DNA of 64,000 bases from Streptomyces sp. NBC_01142 (lineage in GTDB: Bacteria; Actinomycetota; Actinomycetes; Streptomycetales; Streptomycetaceae), in NCBI RefSeq assembly GCF_026341125.1, contig NZ_JAPEOR010000002.1, positions 1,488,001 to 1,552,000 of the forward strand, in the 5' to 3' direction. Shown here one piece after another: positions 33,733 to 42,315 of the stretch. A program made the translations under genes and the position numbers. The notes beneath the pieces were generated by a model, which ran no database searches, was not told the DNA's origin, and saw only the letters and a list, made by a program, of their open reading frames with translations. Positions within the stretch are counted from its first letter, which is position 1. Each line of letters opens with the position of its first letter.

Positions 33733-34083
33733 CTACCTGTCCAGGCGCAGGCGTTCCGCCCTCGGCAGGCCCGCCACCACCAAGTCGTACGAGTCCTCGA
33801 TCAGCTCGCGGACCAGCCCGTCCGGGAGCCCGCCGACCGTGACCGTGTTCCAGTGGCGCTTGTTCATGTGCCAGCCCGGGACGATGGCCGCATGGTCCCC
33901 GCGCAGCCGCACCGCGTTCTCCGGCTCGCACTTGAGGTTCACCTTGAGAGGCTCCGCGCCCAGCGCGCTGAGGGCGAACAGTTTCCCCAGAACCTTGAAC
34001 ACCGAGGTCTCGGGCCCGAACGGGAACTCCTCGACCGCCGCGTTGAATTGCAGGCAGAACGCCCTGAGCTCCTGCGGGGTCAT
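33733..34083 (-). CDS. MmcQ/YjbR-family protein
   Basis: 116-residue protein of the MmcQ/YjbR (CyaY-like fold) family. Typical patterns: LPFGPETSVFKVLGKLFALSAL-like start (FPFGPETSVFKVLGKLFAL), LKCEPENAVRLRG, and HMNKRHWNTVTVGGLPDGLVRELIEDSYDLV. Members are sometimes called DNA-binding but function is unclear. The ATG overlaps the preceding CBS-domain gene stop (ATGA), so it ends an operon with that gene and ybeY and phoH. Confidence 0.93.
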   Translation of the reverse strand: MTPQELRAFCLQFNAAVEEFPFGPETSVFKVLGKLFALSALGAEPLKVNLKCEPENAVRLRGDHAAIVPGWHMNKRHWNTVTVGGLPDGLVRELIEDSYDLVVAGLPRAERLRLDR

Positions 34084-35360
34084 GCGGGGTTCCCCTCCGG
34101 CTCCGCCAGCACCGTGACGATCTTGTTCCGGCGACCGGCCGGGGACTCGGCCGTCAGCCGCAGCTTCCGCCCGTCCGGCAGCTCCACCACCGCGGAGGCA
34201 CCCGCGATCGGCACCCGGCCCAGCGCCTTCGCCAGCAGTCCGCCGACCGTCTCCACGTCCTCGTCGTCCAGCTCGTCCAGGCCGTACAGCTCCCCGAGGT
34301 CCCCGATGTCGAGACGCGCGGTGACCCGGAAGCGTCCGTGGCCCAGCTCCTCGACCGGCGGCAGTTCACGGTCGTACTCGTCCGTGATCTCGCCGACGAT
34401 CTCCTCGAGGATGTCCTCGATCGTGACGATGCCGGCCGTACCGCCGTACTCGTCGATGACGACGGCGACGTGATTGCGCTTCTGCTGCATCTCGCGCAGC
34501 AGGTCACCCGCGTTCTTGGTGTCGGGCACGAACACCGCGGGCCGCATCGCCGTGGAGACCAGATCCGACTCCGCCTCCCGGTTGATGTGCGTCTTGCGCA
34601 CCAGGTCCTTCAGATAGACGACACCGACGATGTCGTCCTCGTTCTCCCCGGTGACGGGGATACGCGAGAAACCGGAGCGCAGCGCCAGCGTCAGCGCCTG
34701 CCGGACCGTCTTGTACCGCTCGATGGAGACCAGATCGGTGCGCGGGACCATCACTTCGCGCACCAACGTGTCGCCGAGCTCGAAGACGGAGTGCACCATC
34801 CGGCGCTCGTCGTCCTCGATCAGGGACTCCTGCTCGGCGAGGTCCACCATCGCCCGCAGCTCCGCCTCGCTCGCGAACGGGCCCTTGCGGAAGCCCTTTC
34901 CGGGCGTGAGCGCATTGCCGAGCAGGATCAGCAGCTGTGGGATCGGGCCCATGACGCTGGCCAGCGGCAGCAGAACGTACGCCGAGGCGGTGGCGGTGTT
35001 CAGCGGGTGCTGACGGCCGATCGTGCGCGGAGAGACGCCGACGGCCACATACGAGACGAGCACCATCACCGCGATCGCGACGAGCAGCGCCGCCCAGGTC
35101 TCGTCGAACTCCTGCAGGCAGACGTAGGTGACCAGCACGCCGGCCGCCATCTCGCACGCCACCCGCACCAGCAGAGCCACATTGAGATAGCGGGTCGGGT
35201 CGGCCGCGACCTGTTCCAGCTTCGCCGCGCCGCGCCTCCCCGCCCGTACGGCCTCGGCGGCACGGAAGCTGGAGACGCGCGCTATGCCCGCCTCCGCGCA
35301 CGCTGCCAGCCAGGCGACGACGACCAACAGGATCGCACCGAAGATCAGTTGGCCGGTCAT
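34080..35360 (-). CDS. CNNM/CBS-domain membrane protein (hemolysin C family)
   Basis: 426 residues: an N-terminal DUF21/CNNM domain with about four membrane segments (residues 1-180), two CBS domains ([22 protein letters not shown]... and [39 protein letters not shown]) and a C-terminal CorC_HlyC domain. Proteins of this type transport or sense Mg2+/Co2+. Its start overlaps the ybeY stop and its stop overlaps the MmcQ start, so all three are coupled. Confidence 0.95.
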   Translation of the reverse strand: MTGQLIFGAILLVVVAWLAACAEAGIARVSSFRAAEAVRAGRRGAAKLEQVAADPTRYLNVALLVRVACEMAAGVLVTYVCLQEFDETWAALLVAIAVMVLVSYVAVGVSPRTIGRQHPLNTATASAYVLLPLASVMGPIPQLLILLGNALTPGKGFRKGPFASEAELRAMVDLAEQESLIEDDERRMVHSVFELGDTLVREVMVPRTDLVSIERYKTVRQALTLALRSGFSRIPVTGENEDDIVGVVYLKDLVRKTHINREAESDLVSTAMRPAVFVPDTKNAGDLLREMQQKRNHVAVVIDEYGGTAGIVTIEDILEEIVGEITDEYDRELPPVEELGHGRFRVTARLDIGDLGELYGLDELDDEDVETVGGLLAKALGRVPIAGASAVVELPDGRKLRLTAESPAGRRNKIVTVLAEPEGNPA

Positions 35361-35854
35361 GAGACGGTCGGCGCCGGGGACGGCCCTGTCAGTCCCTTCT
35401 CCGCCCTCCAGCTGTCGACGATCGCGGCCTGGAGGCCGAACATCTCGGCCTTCTCGTCCGGCTCCTCGTGGTCGTACCCGAGCAGATGCAGCACTCCATG
35501 GACGGTCAGAAGCTGGAGCTCCTCGTCCATGGAGTGCTGCGTCGGGGCGTCCTCGCCCTGCCGCTTGGCGACTTCGGGGCAGAGCACGATGTCACCGAGG
35601 AGCCCCTGCGGGGGCTCCTCCTCGTCCTTGACCGGGGGCCGCAGCTCGTCCATCGGGAAGGACATGACATCGGTCGGGCCGGGCAGATCCATCCACTGGA
35701 TGTGGAGCTGCTCCATGGCCGCGTCGTCCACGACGATCACCGAGAGCTCGGAGAGCGGGTGAATACGCATCCGCGCGAGCGCGTAGCGGGCGACATCGAG
35801 GATCGCCTGCTCGTCGACCTCGGTTCCGGATTCGTTGTTGACGTCGATCGACAT
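35357..35854 (-). CDS. ybeY: endoribonuclease YbeY
   Basis: 165-residue single-strand endoribonuclease for rRNA maturation and quality control. Zinc motif [16 protein letters not shown] (residues about 120-135) is complete. N-terminal patterns [15 protein letters not shown] and [35 protein letters not shown] are characteristic. Sits between phoH and the CBS gene with overlapping ends, the conserved phoH-ybeY order in bacteria. Confidence 0.97.
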   Translation of the reverse strand: MSIDVNNESGTEVDEQAILDVARYALARMRIHPLSELSVIVVDDAAMEQLHIQWMDLPGPTDVMSFPMDELRPPVKDEEEPPQGLLGDIVLCPEVAKRQGEDAPTQHSMDEELQLLTVHGVLHLLGYDHEEPDEKAEMFGLQAAIVDSWRAEKGLTGPSPAPTVS

Positions 35855-35885
35855 GGTGCGCTGCTACTTCTCTCGTCCGCGACCG

Positions 35886-36914
35886 CTAGTGCCGCTGCCC
35901 GTTCTGGCCGTCGTACTTCTCGTACGCGTCGACGATACGGCCGACGAGCTTGTGCCGGACGACATCCTGGCTCGTGAGCCGGGAGAAGTGGACGTCCGCG
36001 ACGCCTTCGAGGATGTCCTGGACCTGCCGCAGTCCGCTCTTCGTGCCGCTCGGCAGGTCGACCTGGGTGACGTCACCGGTGACGACGATCTTCGAGTCGA
36101 AGCCGAGCCGGGTCAGGAACATCTTCATCTGCTCGGCGCTGGTGTTCTGCGCCTCGTCGAGGATGATGAACGCGTCGTTGAGCGTCCGCCCACGCATGTA
36201 CGCCAGGGGCGCGACCTCGATCGTGCCCGCCGCCATCAGCCGCGGGATCGAGTCGGGGTCGAGCATGTCGTGCAGCGCGTCGTACAGCGGCCGCAGATAC
36301 GGGTCGATCTTCTCGTAGAGGGTGCCGGGCAGGAAGCCGAGCCGCTCGCCCGCCTCCACCGCGGGCCGGGTCAGGATGATGCGGTTGACCTGCTTGGACT
36401 GCAGGGCCTGCACCGCCTTGGCCATGGCCAGATACGTCTTGCCGGTACCGGCGGGGCCGATGCCGAAGACGATCGTGTGCTTGTCGATCGCGTCGACGTA
36501 CCGCTTCTGGTTGAGGGTCTTGGGGCGAATCGTCCGGCCGCGGCTGGAGAGGATGTTCTGGGTGAGCACCTCGGCCGGGGTCTCGCTCCCGCCCTCGGCC
36601 TGGCCGTTGTCGCTCGCCCTGAGCATGGCGATCGAGCGTTCCACTGCGTCCTCCGTCATCGGCTGCCCGGTGCGGAGCACGAGCATCATCTCGTCGAACA
36701 GGCGCTGGATCAGAGCGACTTCCACCGCGTCTCCGACCGCGCTCACCTGATTGCCCCGGACATGTATGTCGGCTGCCGGGAAGGCCTTCTCGATCACGCG
36801 CAGCAGGGCGTCACCCGAACCCAGGACCGTCACCATCGGATGCTTGGCGGGGACGGTGAAGTGGGCTCGTGCCTGCCCCGGCGCGGGGGTCTGGGCTGTG
36901 GGTGTCTGAGTCAT
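35886..36914 (-). CDS. phoH: PhoH family ATPase
   Basis: 342-residue PhoH-like P-loop ATPase. Walker [15 protein letters not shown] (about 145-155), Walker [12 protein letters not shown], and the C-terminal [17 protein letters not shown]. Members are RNA-helicase-like and often paired with YbeY, as here (31 bp before). Start 36914 (MTQTPTAQ) is preferred, but an upstream ATG (36938) directly follows gggaggt and is also possible. First gene of phoH-ybeY-CNNM-MmcQ. Confidence 0.93.
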   Translation of the reverse strand: MTQTPTAQTPAPGQARAHFTVPAKHPMVTVLGSGDALLRVIEKAFPAADIHVRGNQVSAVGDAVEVALIQRLFDEMMLVLRTGQPMTEDAVERSIAMLRASDNGQAEGGSETPAEVLTQNILSSRGRTIRPKTLNQKRYVDAIDKHTIVFGIGPAGTGKTYLAMAKAVQALQSKQVNRIILTRPAVEAGERLGFLPGTLYEKIDPYLRPLYDALHDMLDPDSIPRLMAAGTIEVAPLAYMRGRTLNDAFIILDEAQNTSAEQMKMFLTRLGFDSKIVVTGDVTQVDLPSGTKSGLRQVQDILEGVADVHFSRLTSQDVVRHKLVGRIVDAYEKYDGQNGQRH

Positions 36915-37154
36915 GGGCCGGCTCTGTGGCCTGCACATACCTCCCGTTGCAGGGTTCTCGCTGCTCGACAACCTCTGGGACACCAAGCGTACGACCTGAC
37001 ACTGACAAGACCGAGGGCTTTTTCCGGCGGAGCTCGGCCCGGGGCCCCGACGGGGCTCTGTCGGGGCTCTGCCCGGGCCTTCCGGGCGCCCGCCGGGGCT
37101 CGTCCTGGGCGCCCGCCGGGAACGTCCGGGGCGTCGTCCGGGGCCGCCCCCGGG

Positions 37155-37183
37155 GAGGCCCGCCGTGCCGCGGGGCGGGCCTC
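37155..37183. terminator. terminator overlapping the PfkB gene stop
   Basis: GAGGCCCGCC (37155-37164) pairs perfectly with GGCGGGCCTC (37174-37183) across 9 nt. It includes the last base pair of the kinase stop codon. Upstream sequence 37040-37140 holds a run of cggggctc / gcccgccggg repeats. Confidence 0.6.
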
Positions 37184-38288
37184 AGACCGAGCGGCCGAAG
37201 CCGATCGTCGGTACGGCCCTGCGCAGTGGCCACGGCCTGCTCGGCGCGGGCAGCACCGCCTCCAGGAAGGCGTACCGGCGCAGGGCCGCCGGGTCCTGGT
37301 CGTCGCAGCCCTGGACGTACTGCCACCAGGCCGCGATCTCCGACCAGCCCGGCGCCGAGAGCGAGCCGCCGAACTCCTGCACCGAGAGCGCCGCGGTCAG
37401 GCCCGCGAGAGCCAGGCGGTCCTCGAGCGGCCAGCCGGCGAGCGTGCCGGTGACAAAGCCGGCCACGAACACGTCCCCGGCGCCGGTCGGGTCGAGCGCC
37501 TCCACCGCGATCGCCGGGACCTGGGCGCTCTCGCCGGTCGAACCGTCCACGGCGTACGCGCCCTCCGCGCCCAGGGTGACCACGGCGAGCGGGACCTTCT
37601 CGGTCAGGGCGTGGGCGGCGGCACGCGGGCAGTCGGTGCGGGTGTAGCGCATCGCCTCCTCGGCGTTCGGCAGGAAGGCCTCGCAGTGCTCCAGATCGGC
37701 GAGGTCGGCGGGGTCCCAGCGGCCCGTCTCGTCCCAGCCGACATCGGCGAAGATGCGCGTGCCGTTGCGGGCGGCCTGGGTGATCCACTCGGCGCGGCCG
37801 GGGGTGAGGGAGGCGATCGCGGCCCGGGTACGCGCCGGGCACAGGAGGCCGTGCTCGGTCGGCGGCGCCTCGTGTCCGTGGGAGACCATCGTGCGCTCGC
37901 CCTCGTACGCCATCGAGACGGTGACGGACGAGTGCCAGCCGGGCACGGTGCGGGACAGCGACAGGTCGATGCCCTCGCCCTGTTCGAGGGCGTCCCAGCA
38001 GTACTCGCCGTAGTGGTCGTCGCCGAAGGCCGCCGCGAGGGAGGTGCGCAGGCCGAGCCTGGCGAGGGCGGTGGCCATGTTGGCGACGCCGCCGGGGCTG
38101 GATCCCATGCCCCGGGCCCAGGTCTCGGTGCCCCGCACGGGGGCGGAGTCGAGGCCGGTGAAGATGATGTCGAGGAAGACGTTGCCGGTGAGGAAGACGT
38201 CGCAGGGCGGATCGTCGGAGGTCCGCAGTGCCGCCAGCGGGTCCAGGCCGGCCGTGTGTTCCGGATGCTCTCCGTGCCGAGTGCTCAC
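37182..38288 (-). CDS. PfkB-family sugar kinase
   Basis: 368 residues. PfkB signature 1 is GGVANMATALARLG (about residues 66-79); signature 2 is DPTGAGDVFVAGFVTG (about 277-292), with the catalytic Asp in GAGD. The family phosphorylates sugars such as ribose, fructose or 2-keto-3-deoxygluconate. The neighbouring enolase-superfamily dehydratase 105 bp upstream on the same strand suggests a sugar-acid pathway, with a KDG-like compound as substrate, but this is inference. Confidence 0.93.
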   Translation of the reverse strand: MSTRHGEHPEHTAGLDPLAALRTSDDPPCDVFLTGNVFLDIIFTGLDSAPVRGTETWARGMGSSPGGVANMATALARLGLRTSLAAAFGDDHYGEYCWDALEQGEGIDLSLSRTVPGWHSSVTVSMAYEGERTMVSHGHEAPPTEHGLLCPARTRAAIASLTPGRAEWITQAARNGTRIFADVGWDETGRWDPADLADLEHCEAFLPNAEEAMRYTRTDCPRAAAHALTEKVPLAVVTLGAEGAYAVDGSTGESAQVPAIAVEALDPTGAGDVFVAGFVTGTLAGWPLEDRLALAGLTAALSVQEFGGSLSAPGWSEIAAWWQYVQGCDDQDPAALRRYAFLEAVLPAPSRPWPLRRAVPTIGFGRSV

Positions 38289-38393
38289 CGTGCGCTCCCC
38301 GTACGTGGTGCGGATCAGGACAGTGTGCCTGATGGAGCAGGAGGGGGCAGTGGATGCGCACTCGCGTGCCTGGTCCGGTGGGCCCGGCAGCCG

Positions 38394-39701
38394 CTACCAG
38401 CGCGGGAGGGCGGGAGTCGTCCAGTCCTCGTAGCCCTTCGCCCTGCGCATGGCGGCGGCGTCGTCGCGGTCGCGCATCGTGCCGTCGTCGTCGAGCCAGC
38501 GCCGGTGGAGACGGCCGAGGGCCTCCCGGTCGAGTGCGACACCGAGGCCAGGGGCGTCGGAGACCGTCAGCCGGCCGTCCCGGAAGACATGGCGCGCGGT
38601 GATCACGTCGTCCCTCTGCCAGGGGTAGTGGCTGTCGCAGGCGTAGTCCAGGTTGGGAACGGTCGCGGCGACGTGGGTCATCGCGGCGAGGCTGACGCCC
38701 ATGTGGGTGTTGGAGTGCATGGACAGGCCGACCCCGAACGTCCGGCAGATCGCTGCCAGTTCGCGCGTATTGCGCAAACCGCCCCAGTAGTGGTGGTCGG
38801 AGAGGACAACCTGGACCGCGTCCTTCATGAAGGCCTCGCGGATCTCCGCGAAGGTCGTCACACACATGTTGGTGGCGAGCGGGACATCGGTCCCGGCCGA
38901 GACCTCGGCCATGGCGGGGGTGCCGGGCGCCGGATCCTCCAGGTACTCGAGTACGCCCTTCAGTTCCTCCGCGACCCGCAGTGAAGTCGTTGCGGTCCAG
39001 CCGCCGTTGGGGTCGAGCCGCAGCGGGTGCCCCGGGAAGGCCTCGGCAAGTGCCCTGACCGCGGCGATCTCCCGCTCGGGCGGGAAGACGCCGCCCTTGA
39101 GCTTGAAGGAACGGAAGCCGTGGTCGCGTACGAAGCGGCGCGCCTGCTCGACGATCCCGGCCGGATCGACGGCCGCGCCCCAGTCGTCCCGCTCGCCGCC
39201 CCCGGGGTGCTCCGCCCAGCGGTAGAAGAGATACGCGCTGTACTCGACGGTGTCGCGGACCTTGCCGCCGAGGAGGGCGTGCACCGGCTGTCCGTACGCC
39301 TTGCCGAGGGCGTCCAGGCAGGCGACCTCGAAGGCCGAGACGATGGAGAGCCTCAGCTTGTCGGCGGTCCGGACGCCGCGCAGCCCGCCGACGTCGATGG
39401 CGTCCTCGACACACTCGTCGGTGACGCCGAACTGGTTGGCAAGGGTGAACAGGCCGTTGAGGTCGGCGACGGAGTGTCCGGGCAGCAGCGCGGCGTACGG
39501 CCGGGCCAGCTCCAGGTACGTGGTGTCGCCGTACGTCTCACCGATGCCGGTGACGCCGCCGGCCGTGTCGATCTCCACGACCAGGCGCGGGGTGTACGGC
39601 TGGTGCACGCCCTGCACATTGAGCAGCGGCGGATCGCTGATGAGGACGGGCGTGAGCCGCACCCCGGTGATCGCGAGGTTCCTGTCCAGGTCCTCGGTCA
39701 T
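38394..39701 (-). CDS. enolase-superfamily dehydratase, glucarate dehydratase-like
   Basis: 435 residues with an N-terminal capping domain (VRLTPVLISDPPLLNVQGVHQPYTPRLVVEI) and a barrel domain. Visible catalytic patterns: lysine in FKLKGGVFPPEREI, metal ligands DPNGGW, EDPAPG, and H in SMHSNTHMGVSLAAMTH. These fit the glucarate dehydratase subgroup (abstraction at C5 followed by loss of water) rather than mandelate racemase. Followed by a PfkB kinase. ATG 39701 has a ggagg SD. Divergent region upstream contains tandem acacac-type repeats. Confidence 0.93.
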   Translation of the reverse strand: MTEDLDRNLAITGVRLTPVLISDPPLLNVQGVHQPYTPRLVVEIDTAGGVTGIGETYGDTTYLELARPYAALLPGHSVADLNGLFTLANQFGVTDECVEDAIDVGGLRGVRTADKLRLSIVSAFEVACLDALGKAYGQPVHALLGGKVRDTVEYSAYLFYRWAEHPGGGERDDWGAAVDPAGIVEQARRFVRDHGFRSFKLKGGVFPPEREIAAVRALAEAFPGHPLRLDPNGGWTATTSLRVAEELKGVLEYLEDPAPGTPAMAEVSAGTDVPLATNMCVTTFAEIREAFMKDAVQVVLSDHHYWGGLRNTRELAAICRTFGVGLSMHSNTHMGVSLAAMTHVAATVPNLDYACDSHYPWQRDDVITARHVFRDGRLTVSDAPGLGVALDREALGRLHRRWLDDDGTMRDRDDAAAMRRAKGYEDWTTPALPRW

Positions 39702-39847
39702 GCCGCGACTCCGCCTCCCCGCACATCCCCACATAACCCCATACAAGCGACATTACAGACACACACATGGATGAGAAGGGAGATGAGATACGCGAACAGT
39801 GGACGTCAACACCCGCGCCGGCCGCAGCCGGCCGCCGACCGGGCCGG

Positions 39848-40849
39848 CTACTCGGGCCGTTCGAAGTCGTACGCCTCGACCTCGGCGATCAGACGCGCCC
39901 GCCGCTCCTCGTCGTCCTCGAGGAACGACGCCAGGAAGGAGTTGCGGGCGAGCTCGCGCAGCCGCTCGTCGTCGAGCCCCAGCGCCTCGTGCACCGCGTG
40001 GAAGGTGTCACCCACATAGCCGCCGAAGTACGCGGGGTCGTCGGAGTTGACCGTGCACAGCAGCCCCGCGTCCATCATCCGCCGCAGCGGGTGCTCCTCC
40101 AGGGTGTCGACGGCCCGCAGCCGTACGTTCGACAACGGGCAGAGCGTCAGCGGAATCCGCTCCCGCACCAGCCGCTCGACCAGCTCCGGCTCCTCCATGC
40201 AGCGCAGCCCGTGGTCGATGCGCTCGACACCGAGGATGTCCAGGGCCTCACGGATGTAGGCGGGCGGGCCCTCCTCGCCCGCGTGCGCCACCCTGCGCAG
40301 CCCGAGCGCGGCCGCCGCCTCGTACACCTCGCGGAACTTCGACGGCGGATTCCCCACCTCCGCCGAGTCCAGACCCACCGCCGCGATCCGGCCCAGATAC
40401 GGCTTCGCCGCCTCCAGCGTCTCCATCGCGGACTGGGCGGACTGATCGCGCAGGAAGCACATGATCAGCCGGGTGGAGACGCCGTGCCGCTCCTCGCTGC
40501 GGTCCAGCGCGCGAGCCAGGCCCTCGATGACGGTGCCGAGCGCGACGCCGCGGGCGGTGTGCGCCTGCGGGTCGAAGAAGATCTCCGCGTGGCGTACGCC
40601 CTGCCCGGCGGCGCGCGCGAGATAGGCGTCGGCGAGGTCGGTGAAGTCGTCCTCGGTGTTCAGCACGGCCATCAGCCCGTAGTACAGATGGAGGAAGGAC
40701 TGGAGATCCTCGAAGAGGTACGCGCGGCGCAGCTCCTCGGCGTCCTTGTAGGGCAGCAGGACGCTGTTGCGCGCGGCGAGCGCGAAGGCGAGCTCGGGTT
40801 CGAGAGTGCCTTCGATATGAAGGTGCAGTTCGGCTTTGGGGAGGGGCAT
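39848..40849 (-). CDS. adenine/adenosine deaminase family
   Basis: 333-residue metal-dependent amidohydrolase. HLHIEGTLEPE at the N terminus (zinc His pair), FFDPQAHTARG, HAGEEGPPAYI (catalytic His and Glu), and NSDDPAYFGGYVGDTF near the C terminus. HIEGTLEPEL plus FFDPQAHT and DDPAYFGGY are closer to the adenine deaminase (Aah1/PA0148) branch than to classical adenosine deaminase. Probable purine salvage enzyme. ATG 40849. Confidence 0.92.
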   Translation of the reverse strand: MPLPKAELHLHIEGTLEPELAFALAARNSVLLPYKDAEELRRAYLFEDLQSFLHLYYGLMAVLNTEDDFTDLADAYLARAAGQGVRHAEIFFDPQAHTARGVALGTVIEGLARALDRSEERHGVSTRLIMCFLRDQSAQSAMETLEAAKPYLGRIAAVGLDSAEVGNPPSKFREVYEAAAALGLRRVAHAGEEGPPAYIREALDILGVERIDHGLRCMEEPELVERLVRERIPLTLCPLSNVRLRAVDTLEEHPLRRMMDAGLLCTVNSDDPAYFGGYVGDTFHAVHEALGLDDERLRELARNSFLASFLEDDEERRARLIAEVEAYDFERPE

Positions 40850-40875
40850 TGCCCCATATTAGGCGGGTACGGGTG

Positions 40876-41781
40876 TCAGATCCGTTTGGGTACGGCGATG
40901 CGCCACAGGTCCTGGGCAACGCTCAGCTCGCCCTCGAACCCGGCCGCGCGTGCCTGGCGCTCGAAGTCGTCCGCGTCGCTGTAGCGCTGCGAGAAGTGCG
41001 TCAGGACAAGGTGCCGTACGCCCGCGTCCCGCGCCACTCGCGCCGCTTGTCCTGCGGTCAAGTGCCCGTGTTCCACGGCCAGTTGTTCGTCCTCGTCGAG
41101 GAACGTCGACTCGATGACGAGCATGTCGCAGCCCTCCGCGAGCGCGTACACGCCCTCGCAGAGCCGGGTGTCCATCACAAAGGCGAACCGCTGGCCGCGG
41201 CGGGCCTCGCTGACGTCGTCCAGAGTCACCCCGCCGAGCGATCCCTCGCGCTGCAGCCGGCCCACGTCGGGTCCCTTGATCCCGTGCGCGGCCAGCTTCC
41301 CGGGGAGCATCCGGCGGCCGTCGGGCTCGACGATCCGGTAGCCGTACGACTCGACGGGGTGCGAGAGCCGGTGGGCTTCGAGGGCGTACGAGGGGGACTC
41401 GGCCAGCACCCCGTCGGCGGCGACCGGCGTCTGGGTGAGCCGCACCGACTCGCGGTACGCCGTCGCGTACCGCAGCCGGTCGAAGAAGTGCTGCCCGCTC
41501 GCCGGGTAGTGGGCGGACACCTCGTGCGGCACCCGGTCGAGGTTGATCCGCTGGATCACCCCGGCGAGACCGAGCGAGTGGTCGCCGTGGAAGTGCGTGA
41601 CGCAGATGCGGTTGATGTCGTGCGCGGCCACACCGGCCCGCAGCATCTGGCGCTGGGTGCCCTCGCCGGGATCGAAGAGGATGCCCTCGCCGTCCCAGCG
41701 CAGCAGATAGCCGTTGTGGTTGCGGTGCCGGGTCGGGACCTGGCTGGCGGTGCCGAGCACGACCAATTCACGTACGGACAA
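40876..41781 (-). CDS. rnz: ribonuclease Z
   Basis: 301-residue tRNA 3'-processing endonuclease of the metallo-beta-lactamase fold. Motif [17 protein letters not shown] (residues about 60-76) holds the zinc ligands. [13 protein letters not shown] and [12 protein letters not shown] are also typical. It matures the 3' end of tRNAs. Next to the deaminase by 26 bp and to the HIT gene by 6 bp, all minus strand. Confidence 0.96.
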   Translation of the reverse strand: MSVRELVVLGTASQVPTRHRNHNGYLLRWDGEGILFDPGEGTQRQMLRAGVAAHDINRICVTHFHGDHSLGLAGVIQRINLDRVPHEVSAHYPASGQHFFDRLRYATAYRESVRLTQTPVAADGVLAESPSYALEAHRLSHPVESYGYRIVEPDGRRMLPGKLAAHGIKGPDVGRLQREGSLGGVTLDDVSEARRGQRFAFVMDTRLCEGVYALAEGCDMLVIESTFLDEDEQLAVEHGHLTAGQAARVARDAGVRHLVLTHFSQRYSDADDFERQARAAGFEGELSVAQDLWRIAVPKRI

Positions 41782-41787
41782 GGCGCT

Positions 41788-42147
41788 TTATCCAGGAGGC
41801 CAGGCGAGGCCGCGGCCGGCCAGCAGATGTGCGTGGGCGTGGAACACGGTCTGTCCGGCGCCCGCGCCGGTGTTGAAGACGATGCGGTACCCGGCCTCGA
41901 CGGCCTTCTCCTGGGCGGCGACCTCGCCCGCCTCACGCAGCAGATCGGCGGTGAGCTGCGGCTCCGCGGCGGCGAGGGAGACGGCGTCCGGGTAGTGCGC
42001 CTTGGGGATGACCAGAACGTGGGTCGGCGCCTGGGGGTTGATGTCGCGGAAGGCGACGATGGTCTCCGTCTCCCGTACGACGGTGGCCGGCACCTCCCCC
42101 GCGACGATCTTGCAGAACAGGCAGTCAGCCTGCGGTTCTCCCGCCAT
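41788..42147 (-). CDS. HIT-family nucleotide hydrolase
   Basis: 119 residues with CLFCKIVAGEVPATVV, THVLVIPKAHYPD and the triad TVFHAHAHLL (HxHxH). It is a Hint-branch adenosine phosphoramidase-like enzyme. ATG 42147 preceded by gaggagg; an in-frame ATG at 42186 would lengthen it by 13. Lies 6 bp before rnz, co-directional. Confidence 0.94.
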   Translation of the reverse strand: MAGEPQADCLFCKIVAGEVPATVVRETETIVAFRDINPQAPTHVLVIPKAHYPDAVSLAAAEPQLTADLLREAGEVAAQEKAVEAGYRIVFNTGAGAGQTVFHAHAHLLAGRGLAWPPG

Positions 42148-42273
42148 GCCGGGGTCCTCCTCGCGTGTGGCCAGTACGTCCGTCATCGTATCGGCCACAC
42201 CACCCGGAGCCGGGCGCCCCTGCCCATCGCCGCGGCGGACAGCCACAACGCCGCCCACGGGCAGCCGCCCGCC

Positions 42274-42300
42274 GGCCGCGGCCGGCCCTCGGCCGCGGCC
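42274..42300. terminator. hairpin after the tricorn gene
   Basis: GGCCGCGGCC (42274-42283) and its palindrome (42291-42300) pair across 7 nt, with no U-tract. It follows the tricorn stop by 15 bases and precedes the HIT gene. Confidence 0.6.
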
Positions 42301-42315
42301 ACACCCCGCGCAGGC

